Positions 28,348 to 37,536 are shown, counted from the stretch's first letter. The stretch is 62,716 nt of DNA from Caballeronia udeis (GCF_001544555.2 NZ_FCOK02000057.1:1-62716), one strand, 5' to 3'. The notes: generated from the letters alone by a model not told the origin. Made by a program: numbers and translations.

Positions 28348-29439
28348 TTAGGGGACGACGGAAAGAAACAGGAAGGTCGCGAAAATAACCAGGTGGACCA
28401 CCCCCTGAAGCACGGTCGAGCGTCCGGTGCCAAGCGTCAGGACGCTCACCAGCAGGGTCAACGCGAGCAGTACGATTTCCTTTGGACCAAGACCGAGTGC
28501 GATCGGCTGGCTGATCGCGAGCGACACGACCGCTACGGCCGGAATCGTCAACCCGATGCTCGCGAGCGCCGACCCCAGCGCCAGGTTCAAACTCGTTTGC
28601 AACCGGTTCAGCCGGGCCGCGCGCAAGGCGGCCACGCCTTCCGGCAGCAGCACCAGCGCGGCAATGACCACGCCGACCACCGCTTCCGGTGCACCGGCGC
28701 TGGCAACACCCGCCTCGACCGCCGGCGACAGCAGCTTCGCGAGCCCGACAACCGAAATCAGCGAGAGCAGCAGCAAACCGCCCGAGGCCCACGCGTAACC
28801 GTTGGTCGGCAGCGGTGCGTGAACGTCATCGGATTCGGCTTGATTCGGATCAATTGCCGGCACTGGCGGCAGGAAATAGTCGCGATGCCGCACTGTCTGC
28901 ACAAAAACGAACACGACGTAAAGCACGAGCGACGTCACGCCGACAAACACCAGTTGCGATGTCGATAACCCTGGCCCCATCACCGTGCTGGTGAAGTTGG
29001 GCAAAACCATTGTCAGTACCGACAGCGCACACAGGATGGCGAGCGTTGCGCTTGCGCCTTGCAACTGGAAATTCTGCTCGTGATGGCGCATACCGCCCAC
29101 GAGCAGGCAAATCCCGACAATTCCGTTGCACACGATCATGATCGCGGCGAACACAGTGTCGCGCGGCAGTGCCGCTTTTTCCGGCCCCCCCGAGACCATG
29201 ACGGAGACGATCAGCGCCACTTCGATCACCGTGACCGCGATCGCGAGCACCAGCGTGCCGAACGGCTCGCCAACGCGATGCGCCACCACTTCGGCGTGAT
29301 GGACTGCGGCAAACACGGCCGCCGCGAGTGCGATGGCCGCGAGTACGAACAGGAAGCCGTTCGGCATCGCGAACGTCACTCCCAGGATGACAAGTGCGGC
29401 AAATGGCGCGATGCACGTCCAGTCCAGCTTGAATTTCAT
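28348..29439 (-). CDS. Calcium/sodium:proton antiporter, ChaA-like
   Basis: Inner-membrane CaCA-family exchanger, 363 residues with about eleven helices in two homologous halves. Each half has the acidic repeat motif: GEPFGTLVLAIAVTVIEVAL near residue 57 and VLLPEGVAALRAARLNRLQT near residue 265. A histidine-containing loop (GGMRHHEQNF) lies between helices. It exports cations in exchange for protons. Monocistronic, with no neighbour that narrows the role. Confidence 0.88.
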   Translation of the reverse strand: MKFKLDWTCIAPFAALVILGVTFAMPNGFLFVLAAIALAAAVFAAVHHAEVVAHRVGEPFGTLVLAIAVTVIEVALIVSVMVSGGPEKAALPRDTVFAAIMIVCNGIVGICLLVGGMRHHEQNFQLQGASATLAILCALSVLTMVLPNFTSTVMGPGLSTSQLVFVGVTSLVLYVVFVFVQTVRHRDYFLPPVPAIDPNQAESDDVHAPLPTNGYAWASGGLLLLSLISVVGLAKLLSPAVEAGVASAGAPEAVVGVVIAALVLLPEGVAALRAARLNRLQTSLNLALGSALASIGLTIPAVAVVSLAISQPIALGLGPKEIVLLALTLLVSVLTLGTGRSTVLQGVVHLVIFATFLFLSVVP

Positions 29440-29891
29440 CGATGCTCCAGGGCTGTGCTGCGTGTGGATGGAAGTGTCAGGAAGGCTGACCGGCTGCAGG
29501 GTTTAGTCCGGCCCGATTACTTGAAAGTGCCGTCAGATTACAGGTTCTTGGCGCACACGGGCCGTTGCAGGGCTTGCAACAACTGCCCGAAGATGCATGA
29601 GCGGCTATAGGCAGCGTTCCTGCCTGCGAAACGTTAGGAAGCTGTAAACCGTTACGCGTCAGCGAGTTGGAGGCGGCTCACGCATGTTGTCCACATGGCT
29701 ATCCACAAAAAATGTGGATAAGTCACGGCACTGATTCTAATCGGTGCCCTGTGTCAGTTGAGTATCCGTGGGCGGGTCCACGCGCTCCATCTGCCCTGCC
29801 GAGCGATGACCACGGGCGACTAACCCTGCACGAAAGAAAGGGCGCCGCCGGTTTCCCGGCCGCGCCCCTTCACACTTCGTTCAGACGAAAC
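29440..29891. other. Intergenic region with DnaA-box-like sites
   Basis: No gene is visible in these 452 bases. At 29688-29721 there are three sites close to the DnaA box TTATCCACA: TTGTCCACA (29688-29696), TATCCACA (29700-29707) and its perfect inverted copy TGTGGATAA (29713-29721). The last two form a dyad around five A residues. Just before the osmC stop, GGGCGCCGCC and GCCGCGCCC can pair as a weak minus-strand terminator (about 29840-29870). Confidence 0.55.
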
Positions 29892-30323
29892 TCAGGAAAC
29901 GAATTCCGTCTTCAGCGTGATCTTCGTGTTTCCGGCGAACAGCTTGGACACCGGGCAGCCCTCTTTCGCCGCGTTGGCGAGCTTCTCGAACGTGGCTTTG
30001 TCCGTGCCGGGCACCTTCGCTGTCACATCCAGATGGCAGGCGGTGATAGAGAACCCGTCGCCGTCCTTATCCAGCGTCACAGTAGACTTCGTTTCGATGC
30101 TTTCCGCCGTGAGGCCCGCCTGCGTAAGTTGCAGGGACAGCGCCATCGTGAAACAGCCCGAATGCGCAGCGCCGATCAGCTCCTCGGGATTCGTTCCGGG
30201 ACCACCTTCGAAACGGGCTGAAAACCCATAAGGCGCGTCTTTCAACACGCCAGTTTGCGTCGAAATGTAACCTTTACCGTCCTTGATGCCACCACTCCAT
30301 TTGGCCGATGCTGTCTTTTGCAC
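29892..30323 (-). CDS. osmC: OsmC-family peroxiredoxin
   Basis: Thiol-dependent peroxidase that reduces organic hydroperoxides in the cytoplasm. The 143 residues carry both redox cysteines in conserved settings: AAHSGCFTMALS (about residue 55) and EGCPVSKLF (about 122), with NPEELIGAA before the first. The open frame continues upstream, but GTG 30323 gives the family N-terminus (QKTASAKWSGG) with GGAG 8 bases before it. OsmC family members are often osmotically or stationary-phase induced. Confidence 0.92.
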   Translation of the reverse strand: MQKTASAKWSGGIKDGKGYISTQTGVLKDAPYGFSARFEGGPGTNPEELIGAAHSGCFTMALSLQLTQAGLTAESIETKSTVTLDKDGDGFSITACHLDVTAKVPGTDKATFEKLANAAKEGCPVSKLFAGNTKITLKTEFVS

Positions 30324-30510
30324 GAGTGTTCTCCAGAAAGTCAGGGGGAAATGCCACGCAATACCGCCGCAGCATGGATCGACCGCCAAGCCGGTTGAAA
30401 CGCGCGCGCCGGCTTTGACGCGCCATCGGGTTGAGCAAGCACTTAGGATGCCCGAAGCAAAGCGCATGCGTTGCCGAACCATTTTCCGGGGCCGGCCCCG
30501 TTCAAGGAGG

Positions 30511-30817
30511 ATCGATGTCGCCATCGACGCGTTCCGTGCGCTCTTCCCGGCCCTCGGGGACGTGAAGATAGCGCTGGCATGGGGCGGGTTATATCGACGT
30601 CACCCCGGATGCCGTGCCTGTGATCTCAGCCGCGCAGCAGGTTCAGGGCATGTTCATCGCCACCGGCTTTTCGGGGCACGGCTTCGGAATTGGCCCTGGG
30701 GCGGGGAAGCTGATGGCCGACATGGTCGCGAACGACAAGCCGCTGGTGGACCCGCAAGCATTCCGGCTGAGCCGCTTCAGCGACGGCACAAAGATAGAAT
30801 TGGATGGTGGGTTTTAA
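30511..30817 (+). pseudogene. Remnant of an FAD-dependent oxidoreductase (DadA-like), C-terminal part
   Basis: About 100 codons match the C-terminus of FAD/NAD(P)-binding amino-acid oxidoreductases. The first part (AFRALFPALGDVKIALAWGG, to about 30588) is in one frame. The rest (YIDVTPDAVPVISAAQQVQG, MFIATGFSGHGFGIGPGAG, LSRFSDGTKIELDGGF) is in the next, so one extra base in GGCGGGTTAT (30583-30592) breaks it. The N-terminal three quarters with the Rossmann motif are absent. The 148 bases that follow show nothing. Confidence 0.8.
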
Positions 30818-30965
30818 GCGAGAAAAACGGAGGAACGCAGAATTTTACAGAGGATGTTTGTGGCTTTTATCACGGCCAGGTCCCTCGCAGCAGGGGTGCC
30901 GGAAAGGCATCAACAAGCTTGCCGCCAGCCAGCTCCGAGCAGTCGCTCAGAGCTGCTTTACAAAA

Positions 30966-31184
30966 TTACTTGCCCGAGATGACTCGGCGTGCTTCGATCT
31001 CTGCGAGTTCAAGCGCAGCCTGCTCGGTTTTCACCGGACGTCCGCATCCACGTCCAAATGTCTGCCCAATGGACTCGTTACCGTTCTGAGTCACGACTCG
31101 GATATAACCCTTGAACATTGCGCCCGGTGCTGACTTTACCAACGCCTCGACGGTCTTGTTGCCCTTCGTTTCTTTGAATGCCAT
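30966..31184 (-). CDS. Small conserved-looking hypothetical protein, 72 residues
   Basis: A basic 72-residue soluble protein (MAFKETKGNKTVEALVKSAP at the start, ending EARRVISGK). It has a glycine-rich centre (GQTFGRGCGRP) and a helical C-terminus. The sequence looks like those of short conserved proteins seen in Burkholderia genomes, but I know of no function. GGGGGCC lies before its ATG. It is divergent from the DsbA-like gene. Confidence 0.65.
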   Translation of the reverse strand: MAFKETKGNKTVEALVKSAPGAMFKGYIRVVTQNGNESIGQTFGRGCGRPVKTEQAALELAEIEARRVISGK

Positions 31185-31415
31185 GGAGGCCCCCTGTTTA
31201 ATAGTGGGCGGATCCTATCACGAACGGGCGTCCGATCCTTTTCGGCCGTGTCCTGTTGCGCGCGCTGCGCCCGACGAAATCGTCGAAGAACGCAGCGAGC
31301 GGCCATGCAGGCCACCGGGATGACATCGCTCTGCGGGGAAAGCGTGGACGGAGATAAAGCTCGATGTCGGGTAGAATTTTGGACTAACTTTGGACCAATT
31401 CCGGACCGCCCTTAT

Positions 31416-32066
31416 ATGACAAGCTCCAAGCTGTACCTCGACGTGTGGTCCGACTTCGTCTGCCCTTTCTGCTATCTGGAAGTGCCGGTCATCGACCAGT
31501 TCAAGAATACTTATGGCGACGCGGTCGAAGTCCGCTGGCACGCGTTTGAACTGCGCCCAGAACCCGCTTCCGCGATCGATCCGGATAGCGACTCCCTGCA
31601 AGAAACCTGGGAAAACTCGGTCTATCCCATAGCCAACGAACGCGGTTTGTTGCTGCGCCTGCCGCCGGTTCAACCGCATAGCCGCAAGGCGTTCGAGACC
31701 GCGTTTTTCGCGCGCGAATCGGGTCGTTTCGACGTTGTGCATCGTGCGATCTTCAAGGCGTATTTCGAGGACGGCATCGATATCGGCGACACCGATGCGC
31801 TCCTGGATATCGCTGCTACCTGCGGCATTGATCCTGAATCGTTGGAAGAAGTGTTGCTAGGCGATGAGTTGACTGACGCGGTCATCGAAGACGAAGAGTT
31901 CGCGAAGAAGCTCGGCGTGACGGGGGTGCCGTTCGCCGTGCTCTCGCGTGACGGCGTGGGCGAACAGGAACCGCCGCCGCCCATCGCGCTGCGCGGCGCG
32001 GCGCCAATCGAGCATTTCGAAGCAGCGCTCGGACGTTTGTTCCCGGAAGGATTTTCGGCCGCTTAA
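31416..32066 (+). CDS. DsbA-family oxidoreductase, FrnE-like
   Basis: Thioredoxin-fold protein of 216 residues. The active-site CPFC lies in VWSDFVCPFCYLEVP (about residues 15-18) and the cis-Pro loop in VTGVPFAVL (about 175). The all-alpha insertion between them is typical of FrnE and 2-hydroxychromene-2-carboxylate isomerases. ATG 31416 is chosen because the preceding frame is low-complexity and unlike the family. No signal peptide is present, so it acts in the cytoplasm. Confidence 0.9.
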   Translation: MTSSKLYLDVWSDFVCPFCYLEVPVIDQFKNTYGDAVEVRWHAFELRPEPASAIDPDSDSLQETWENSVYPIANERGLLLRLPPVQPHSRKAFETAFFARESGRFDVVHRAIFKAYFEDGIDIGDTDALLDIAATCGIDPESLEEVLLGDELTDAVIEDEEFAKKLGVTGVPFAVLSRDGVGEQEPPPPIALRGAAPIEHFEAALGRLFPEGFSAA

Positions 32067-32106
32067 GCGTTCTATAGCGTGCTTCGGCGCGCTATAGAAG
32101 CTCGAA

Positions 32107-33117
32107 TCAGGACACAGTCCCTGTCGCGACATCGTGAGCGGCAGGCACCATCGATCCCGTCAGCACGCCTTCTACCGCGTTGAGCACCGTCGCCACATCG
32201 GGCGGAGCACTCTGGTCGCCGACCGAAATCGAATGCTCTGACGAAGCAATGCCGAAATGCTCGCGCGACGTTGCCGTAAAAATCATCACCGTGGGCCGGC
32301 CCAGCGCATACGCCAGGTGGACCAGCCCCGTATCCATGCCAACGACCAGCGCCGATGCATTGATGCAATGCGCGCACTCGGTCACGGTCAGCTTCGGCAA
32401 CACGATCGCGCCCGGCACGAGCGCCGCAATCTGCTCGCCCTCCCGGCGCTCGCCTTCCGTGCCCCACGGCAGCGCAATCCGATAACCTCGCGCCGTCAAT
32501 GAACGCCCCGTCTCGGCCCACCGGTCGATCGGCCATTTCTTTTCATCGGCTGATGTGGCGTGGAACAGCATGGCGATAGGCGTGCCCTCGGGAAGCTGAA
32601 GCGGTGTAGCCAGCGGCGGTAGCCGGAGATTGAAGTCGGGGGTTTCGTCGAAGCTATAGCCCAACGCGTCGGCCACGCTCACACGCATGCCGCGCCACGC
32701 ATCCGTTTTCGGCCGTGGCCCGAAGCGCTTGTTGTACGCAAACGCCGCGCCGAGTTCGCCCAGGTCCCTGTTCTTGTAACCGTAACGCCGCCGCCCACGG
32801 GCCAGGAACGCGATGATCGCGCTCTTGTACACGCCATGGATATCCAGGATCACATCGTACTTCTCGGCCCTCAAGTCGCCGATAGACGCGGCGATGTCTT
32901 TCAAATCCGCCCAGCTTCGTGCTTTCTTGAACTTGCGCAGCGGCGCGCTCAACACGCGGTCTACGGCTGGATTCCAGCGAATGATGTCGGCGAAAGCCGC
33001 GTCTGCCGCCCAGTCGATCTTGGCAGACGGAAATGCACGGCGAAGATCGGAGACGACAGGCTGCGTCTCTACGATATCGCCCAACGATGTCACCTTGACA
33101 ATCAGGATTCGCTTCAT
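32107..33117 (-). CDS. waaC: Lipopolysaccharide heptosyltransferase I (GT9 family)
   Basis: Transfers the first heptose onto Kdo in the LPS inner core at the inner face of the membrane. The 336 residues begin MKRILIVKVTSLGDIVETQP, the GT9 start, with the acceptor-side Asp, and continue to the ADP-heptose-binding C-terminal lobe (MLFHATSADEKKWPIDRW; VVGMDTGLVHLAYALGRPTV). It stands apart from other LPS genes here. waaC is the best match; another GT9 heptosyltransferase is possible. Confidence 0.88.
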   Translation of the reverse strand: MKRILIVKVTSLGDIVETQPVVSDLRRAFPSAKIDWAADAAFADIIRWNPAVDRVLSAPLRKFKKARSWADLKDIAASIGDLRAEKYDVILDIHGVYKSAIIAFLARGRRRYGYKNRDLGELGAAFAYNKRFGPRPKTDAWRGMRVSVADALGYSFDETPDFNLRLPPLATPLQLPEGTPIAMLFHATSADEKKWPIDRWAETGRSLTARGYRIALPWGTEGERREGEQIAALVPGAIVLPKLTVTECAHCINASALVVGMDTGLVHLAYALGRPTVMIFTATSREHFGIASSEHSISVGDQSAPPDVATVLNAVEGVLTGSMVPAAHDVATGTVS

Positions 33118-33452
33118 GGGAATGCTATGGGACCTTTATTTCGCCAGCGCGTGGCTTCGTGCGGCGACGCATGAACCGGAACCGCTTGGCGGCTGGATCG
33201 CGTGACCGCTAGCGCTCTCGGCAAATCGAAAGGCGTTCGGATCATGATCGATCTGAAAACCGGGATTCTATAAATTGGCGTAATGCCGCGCTGTCAGCAT
33301 GTGTAAGTTTTGCGCTGCGTGTTCTGCCCGAATTATCCGTCGAAATAACGGTTTTAACTACTATTTCACGGTCTTTCATGAACAAAGCGCCGAACGTACA
33401 GGCGCTTTGCCATTGAAAATTGCGTTGTCCAATGACCGTAAAAGAACCACCC
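33118..33452. other. Intergenic region with one hairpin
   Basis: No gene is visible in these 335 bases. AAAGCGCC (33384-33391) and GGCGCTTT (33401-33408) pair around a 9-base loop shortly before the metalloprotease stop and may end its transcript, although a T-run is lacking. Confidence 0.5.
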
Positions 33453-34367
33453 TCAGAGCGTTTTAGCGCCGAAAGTGTCGCACTGTCCCATATCGCCCGT
33501 CGCCAATCCGCGATTCAACCAGCGCTGGCGTTGCGCGCTCGCGCCGTGCGTGAAGGCTTCCGGAACCACGCGTCCTTGCGTTTGCTTCTGCAGCCGGTCG
33601 TCGCCTATCGCGCCCGCCGCGTTCAGCCCTTCCTGAAAGTCACCCGGCTCGATCAGCTTCGCGTTGTTCTTCTGGGCGACGTTCGCCCAGACACCCGCGA
33701 AACAATCCGCCTGCAATTCGACACGCACCGACAACTGGTTGGCCTGTTCCCGCGACATCCGCTGCCGCGCGGCATCGACCTTGTTCATGACGCCCAGGAC
33801 GTTCTGCACATGGTGGCCGACTTCGTGTGCAATCACATACGCCTGCGCAAAATCTCCGCCTGCACCGAACCGATCGCGCAATTCCCGATAGAACGATAAA
33901 TCGATGTAGACCGTGCGATCGTTCGGGCAGTAGAACGGCCCCATGGCTGACTGACCGGTGCCGCACGCCGTAGCGGTACCGCCGGTGAACAGGACCAGCT
34001 TCGGCGCCGGATAATCCTGGTTGTAGCGGGTCCGGAAAATCTGCTGCCATGTGCGTTCGGTATTGCCGAGTACACGGCGCACAAACACGGCATCCTGATC
34101 GCTCGCGCTTGCCTGCGGCTGAGCGCGCGGGTCCACCTGGCGTTGCTGCGACTGCGGCTGGCTGTATGAACCGCTCTTCCCGGTCGAGCCGCCGCCCAGG
34201 ATCAGCATGGGATCGATGCCGAAGAAATAGGCGGCGGCCAGCGCGATGACAATCGTGCCGATACCAATCGAGCGCCCTCCGCCGATGCGAAACCCTCCGC
34301 CGCCCCCTCCCCCGGCGCCGCGCCGGTCCTCCACATTGCGGCTCTCTGCTTCGTCATCAAGACGCAT
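33453..34367 (-). CDS. Neutral zinc metallopeptidase, YpfJ family
   Basis: Membrane-anchored zinc protease of 304 residues. The N-terminus is short and polar with a Gly run (residues 18-32), followed by one membrane helix (GTIVIALAAAYFFGIDPMLI), then the YpfJ domain with zinc motif HEVGHH in AYVIAHEVGHHVQNVLG and a third ligand expected in the VELQADCFAGVWA segment. CGGGAG lies before ATG 34367. Physiological substrate unknown. Confidence 0.9.
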   Translation of the reverse strand: MRLDDEAESRNVEDRRGAGGGGGGGFRIGGGRSIGIGTIVIALAAAYFFGIDPMLILGGGSTGKSGSYSQPQSQQRQVDPRAQPQASASDQDAVFVRRVLGNTERTWQQIFRTRYNQDYPAPKLVLFTGGTATACGTGQSAMGPFYCPNDRTVYIDLSFYRELRDRFGAGGDFAQAYVIAHEVGHHVQNVLGVMNKVDAARQRMSREQANQLSVRVELQADCFAGVWANVAQKNNAKLIEPGDFQEGLNAAGAIGDDRLQKQTQGRVVPEAFTHGASAQRQRWLNRGLATGDMGQCDTFGAKTL

Positions 34368-34840
34368 GGTTTTTCTCCCGTCGCGATGTCTGGTTTGCAC
34401 GGCCGCAGGTCTATTCCTCCGACCACGAAAACGCCGGCGATGCTGTTTCGTCATGGTACCCGCCGTGCGCCGGTACATCACCGCAGAATCGCGCCAGGAA
34501 GGTCACAGCTCGCGACGAGCCCCAGGCGTTCCGGCTCGCCTGCATGCGGTCAATCGCATTTGACGCAGTGCGGTCGATTGTCGCGGAATTGGCGAACCCG
34601 CGATTGCAGGCGTTAACTCAATCGCTCAAAAAAACATCGATTAAACAGTCAGTTACAGATCAACTATCTCAAAAATTGCGACATTTCCGCACATTCCCGC
34701 CTCCTGCCGCGTCGCACCAATCATCTCAAAAACTGGCTTAGAGTCACTCCCGTCGTACTTGATCCAGCCAATAGTTCAACCAACCAGCGCCCGCTCGCGA
34801 GCTCGTTTCGAGTGCGCCCGCGACGGCTGCACAACCTGCC
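34368..34840. other. Control region upstream of the cyd operon
   Basis: This 473-base gap carries the promoters of the divergent metalloprotease and oxidase genes. I looked for a paired FNR/ANR box (TTGAT-N4-ATCAA) and found only a half-site, TTGATCCAGCCAAT, at about 34759. Two TCTCAAAAA copies lie at about 34668 and 34725. Confidence 0.4.
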
Positions 34841-36253
34841 ATGCATACCACTCAGCAAGCGCTCGATCTAGCGCGTATCCAGTTCGCTTTTACGGTTTCT
34901 TTCCACATCGTTTTCCCTGCGCTCAGCATTGGCCTGGCGAGTTTTATCGCTGTGCTCGAAGGTATGTGGCTCAAAACCGGCAAGCCGGTCTACAAGGAGT
35001 TATGCCTCTTCTGGTCGAAGGTGTTCGCCGTCGCGTTCGGCATGGGCGTGGTGTCCGGTGTCGTGATGAGCTACGAATTCGGCACCAACTGGGGCGGTTT
35101 TTCAAGCTTCGCCGGCCCGATCACCGGTCCGCTGCTCGCCTACGAGGTCATGACCGCGTTTTTCCTGGAAGCGGGATTCCTCGGCATCATGCTGTTCGGC
35201 TGGAACAAGGTTGGACCGAAGGCGCACTTCGGCGCCACGCTGATGGTCGCCATCGGCACACTGATCTCGGCCTTCTGGATTCTTGCGTCGAATAGCTGGA
35301 TGCAGACGCCGCAGGGGTTTCGTATTGAAGGCGACCATGTGGTGCCGGTCAGCTGGTTCAAGATCATTTTCAACCCGTCGTTTCCGTACCGGCTTTCGCA
35401 TATGGTGATCGCGGCGTTCATTGTCGCGGCGTTCGTGGTGGCGGCTTGCGCGGCTTATCACTTGCTGAAGGGCCGCAAGGACCCGGCCATCAAGAAGATG
35501 TTTTCGATGTCGCTCTGGCTGCTGCTGGTGCTCACCCCGCTTCAAGCCGTAGTCGGCGATCAGCACGGCCTGAACACCCGCGAATACCAACCGGCGAAGA
35601 TCGCGGCTATTGAAGGCCTGTGGGACACGGAGAAAGGCGGCACTGCGCTGAACCTCTTCGGTATCCCGGACATGGAAGCCGAAATCACGAAATACGCGGT
35701 CTCCATCCCGCACCTGGGCAGCCTGATTCTTACGCATAGCTGGGACGGAGAAATCCGTGGTCTCAAATCGTTTCCGAAAGAGGACCGGCCGAATTCGACT
35801 ATCGTGTTCTGGAGCTTCCGGATCATGGCCGGGCTTGGTGTGCTGATGATCCTGATGAGTATCGCCGGCTTCGTGCTGCGGCGGAAAAACAAGCTGTTCG
35901 AGTCGAAGATGTTCCAGCGCTTCGTGCTCGTGATGGGACCGTCCGGCTTCATCTCGCTGCTGGCCGGCTGGGTGACGACGGAAGCGGGTCGCCAGCCGTG
36001 GGTGGTGTACGGCGTGATGCGCACGGCGCAGGCCGTGTCGCCGGTGACCGCGCAGCAGGTCGGCGTGACGCTGCTGATCTTCGTGATTGTTTATACGATC
36101 GTGTTCGGTACCGGCATCTACTACCTGCTCAAGCTGCTTGGAACAGGTCCCGCATTGCCCGGCACCATCACTCACGCACCGCGCGTGGATGACGACAACC
36201 ACACCGCTCGCCGGCCGCTGTCCGCTGCGACGCATTCAATAAAAGGAGCCTGA
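34841..36253 (+). CDS. cydA: Cytochrome bd-type quinol oxidase, subunit I (CioA/CydA)
   Basis: Oxidises ubiquinol and reduces O2 to water; the subunit binds hemes b558, b595 and d. The 470 residues contain the heme ligands in FTVSFHIVFPALSIG (His22) and SFPYRLSHMVIAAF (His184 region) and the signature GRQPWVVYGVMRT. At this length the quinol loop is of the short type, as in cyanide-insensitive CioAB oxidases. First gene of a tight operon with cydB and a DUF2474 peptide. Confidence 0.95.
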   Translation: MHTTQQALDLARIQFAFTVSFHIVFPALSIGLASFIAVLEGMWLKTGKPVYKELCLFWSKVFAVAFGMGVVSGVVMSYEFGTNWGGFSSFAGPITGPLLAYEVMTAFFLEAGFLGIMLFGWNKVGPKAHFGATLMVAIGTLISAFWILASNSWMQTPQGFRIEGDHVVPVSWFKIIFNPSFPYRLSHMVIAAFIVAAFVVAACAAYHLLKGRKDPAIKKMFSMSLWLLLVLTPLQAVVGDQHGLNTREYQPAKIAAIEGLWDTEKGGTALNLFGIPDMEAEITKYAVSIPHLGSLILTHSWDGEIRGLKSFPKEDRPNSTIVFWSFRIMAGLGVLMILMSIAGFVLRRKNKLFESKMFQRFVLVMGPSGFISLLAGWVTTEAGRQPWVVYGVMRTAQAVSPVTAQQVGVTLLIFVIVYTIVFGTGIYYLLKLLGTGPALPGTITHAPRVDDDNHTARRPLSAATHSIKGA

Positions 36254-36254
36254 G

Positions 36255-37256
36255 ATGGACTTGTCCCTGACGTGGGCCGCGATCATCGCGCTGGGCGTGC
36301 TGATGTATGTCGTGCTGGACGGTTTCGATCTTGGCATCGGCATCCTGTTTCCATTCTTCCCCGAGGAGCGTGATCGCGACGTCATGATGAACACCGTTGC
36401 CCCTGTGTGGGACGGCAACGAGACCTGGCTCGTGCTGGGCGGCGCCGGCCTGTTCGCGGCGTTCCCCATGATCTATTCAACCGTGCTGTCGGGGCTTTAC
36501 CTGCCGTTGATGTTCATGCTGGTCTGCCTGATCTTTCGCGGTGTCACGTTCGAGATTCGCTCGAAGGCAACCCGCACGAAGCACATGTGGGATCTTGCGT
36601 TTATCGGCGGATCGGCGGGCGCGACGTTCTTCCAGGGCGTGACGCTTGGCGCGTTCCTCAACGGCATTCCGGTCGCGGACGGCCGTTTTTCCGGCGATGC
36701 CTTCACCTGGTTCACGCCCTTCAGCATGTTCACCGGACTCGCGCTGGTGGTCACCTATGCGCTGCTCGGCTGCTGCTGGCTGATCGCGAAAACGGAAGGC
36801 GATCTGCAACGCCGCTTTTATCGCATGGTGTGGCCGCTGACGCTGCTGCAACTCGGGACTATCGTGGTCGTCAGTATCTGGACGCCGCTGCAGGACGCCG
36901 GCATTGCAACGCGCTGGTTCGATACCCCCTGGTTCTATCGATTCCTGCCGGTGCCTGTGCTGGTGGTCGCGTGTGCATGGCTGATGCGCCGGTCCATCCG
37001 TTCACGGCATGAAACGCGGCCGTTCATGATGGCGTTGGCGTTCGTCCTGCTTGGTTATAGCGGCCTGGTGGCGAGCATTTCGCCCCATGCCATCTTCCCC
37101 GGCGTGTCGCTCTGGGAGCTCGCGGCTCCCCACTCGAGCCAGAAATTCACGCTCATTGGCGCGGCGGTGATCTTGCCCGTGATCATCGCGTACACGACGC
37201 TCGGCTACTGGGTTTTTCGCGGCAAGGTGCGCCATGGCGAACATCACTATCACTGA
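36255..37256 (+). CDS. cydB: Cytochrome bd-type quinol oxidase, subunit II (CioB/CydB)
   Basis: Heme-free partner of subunit I, 333 residues with about eight or nine helices. The family opening LDGFDLGIGILFPF and the conserved WDGNETWLVLGGAGLFAAFP (about residues 50-69) are present. It starts one base after the cydA stop (TGAGATG), so the two are coupled. Its C-terminus is rich in His (GEHHYH). Confidence 0.95.
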   Translation: MDLSLTWAAIIALGVLMYVVLDGFDLGIGILFPFFPEERDRDVMMNTVAPVWDGNETWLVLGGAGLFAAFPMIYSTVLSGLYLPLMFMLVCLIFRGVTFEIRSKATRTKHMWDLAFIGGSAGATFFQGVTLGAFLNGIPVADGRFSGDAFTWFTPFSMFTGLALVVTYALLGCCWLIAKTEGDLQRRFYRMVWPLTLLQLGTIVVVSIWTPLQDAGIATRWFDTPWFYRFLPVPVLVVACAWLMRRSIRSRHETRPFMMALAFVLLGYSGLVASISPHAIFPGVSLWELAAPHSSQKFTLIGAAVILPVIIAYTTLGYWVFRGKVRHGEHHYH

Positions 37257-37392
37257 GAACGATATCAAACGCAGCAAGAGCACGCGGCTCAAGAGCGCGT
37301 TGTGGTTCGTCGCGCTATGGTGCGTCGGCGTAGGCGGCGCGATGCTGCTGGCGTTGCCCTTCAAGCTGCTGATTCAGGCAGCCGCGCATTAG
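37234..37392 (+). CDS. DUF2474/CydX-like small membrane protein
   Basis: A 52-residue protein with a polar N-terminus (MANITITENDIKRSKS) and one membrane helix (ALWFVALWCVGVGGAMLLAL). It overlaps the last 23 bases of cydB in another frame. DUF2474 peptides follow cioAB operons and are thought to stabilise the oxidase, much as CydX does for CydAB. Position, length and single helix all fit. Confidence 0.85.
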   Translation: MANITITENDIKRSKSTRLKSALWFVALWCVGVGGAMLLALPFKLLIQAAAH

Positions 37393-37454
37393 CGGTGTAG
37401 CAAGGGCATCAGGCGCGCGTTCCCACTGCAATGAGCCGTTCACGTGTACGAAAA

Positions 37455-37499
37455 AGAGGCCGTTTTCAATGCGAGTTGAAAACGGCCTCTCCTGTTTTT
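37455..37499. terminator. Strong bidirectional terminator between cyd and the UPF0718 gene
   Basis: AGAGGCCGTTTTCAA pairs perfectly with TTGAAAACGGCCTCT around TGCGAG (15-bp stem), followed by CCTGTTTTT. The A-run on the other side makes it work for the convergent gene as well. Confidence 0.92.
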
Positions 37500-37536
37500 A
37501 ACGCAACCTCAGGTACTGCTGCATCGTCGGCGTGTG

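Noticed and set aside
34759..34772. FNR/ANR oxygen-control box before cydA
   Set aside because: TTGATCCAGCCAAT matches only the left half-site; the right half differs at key positions.
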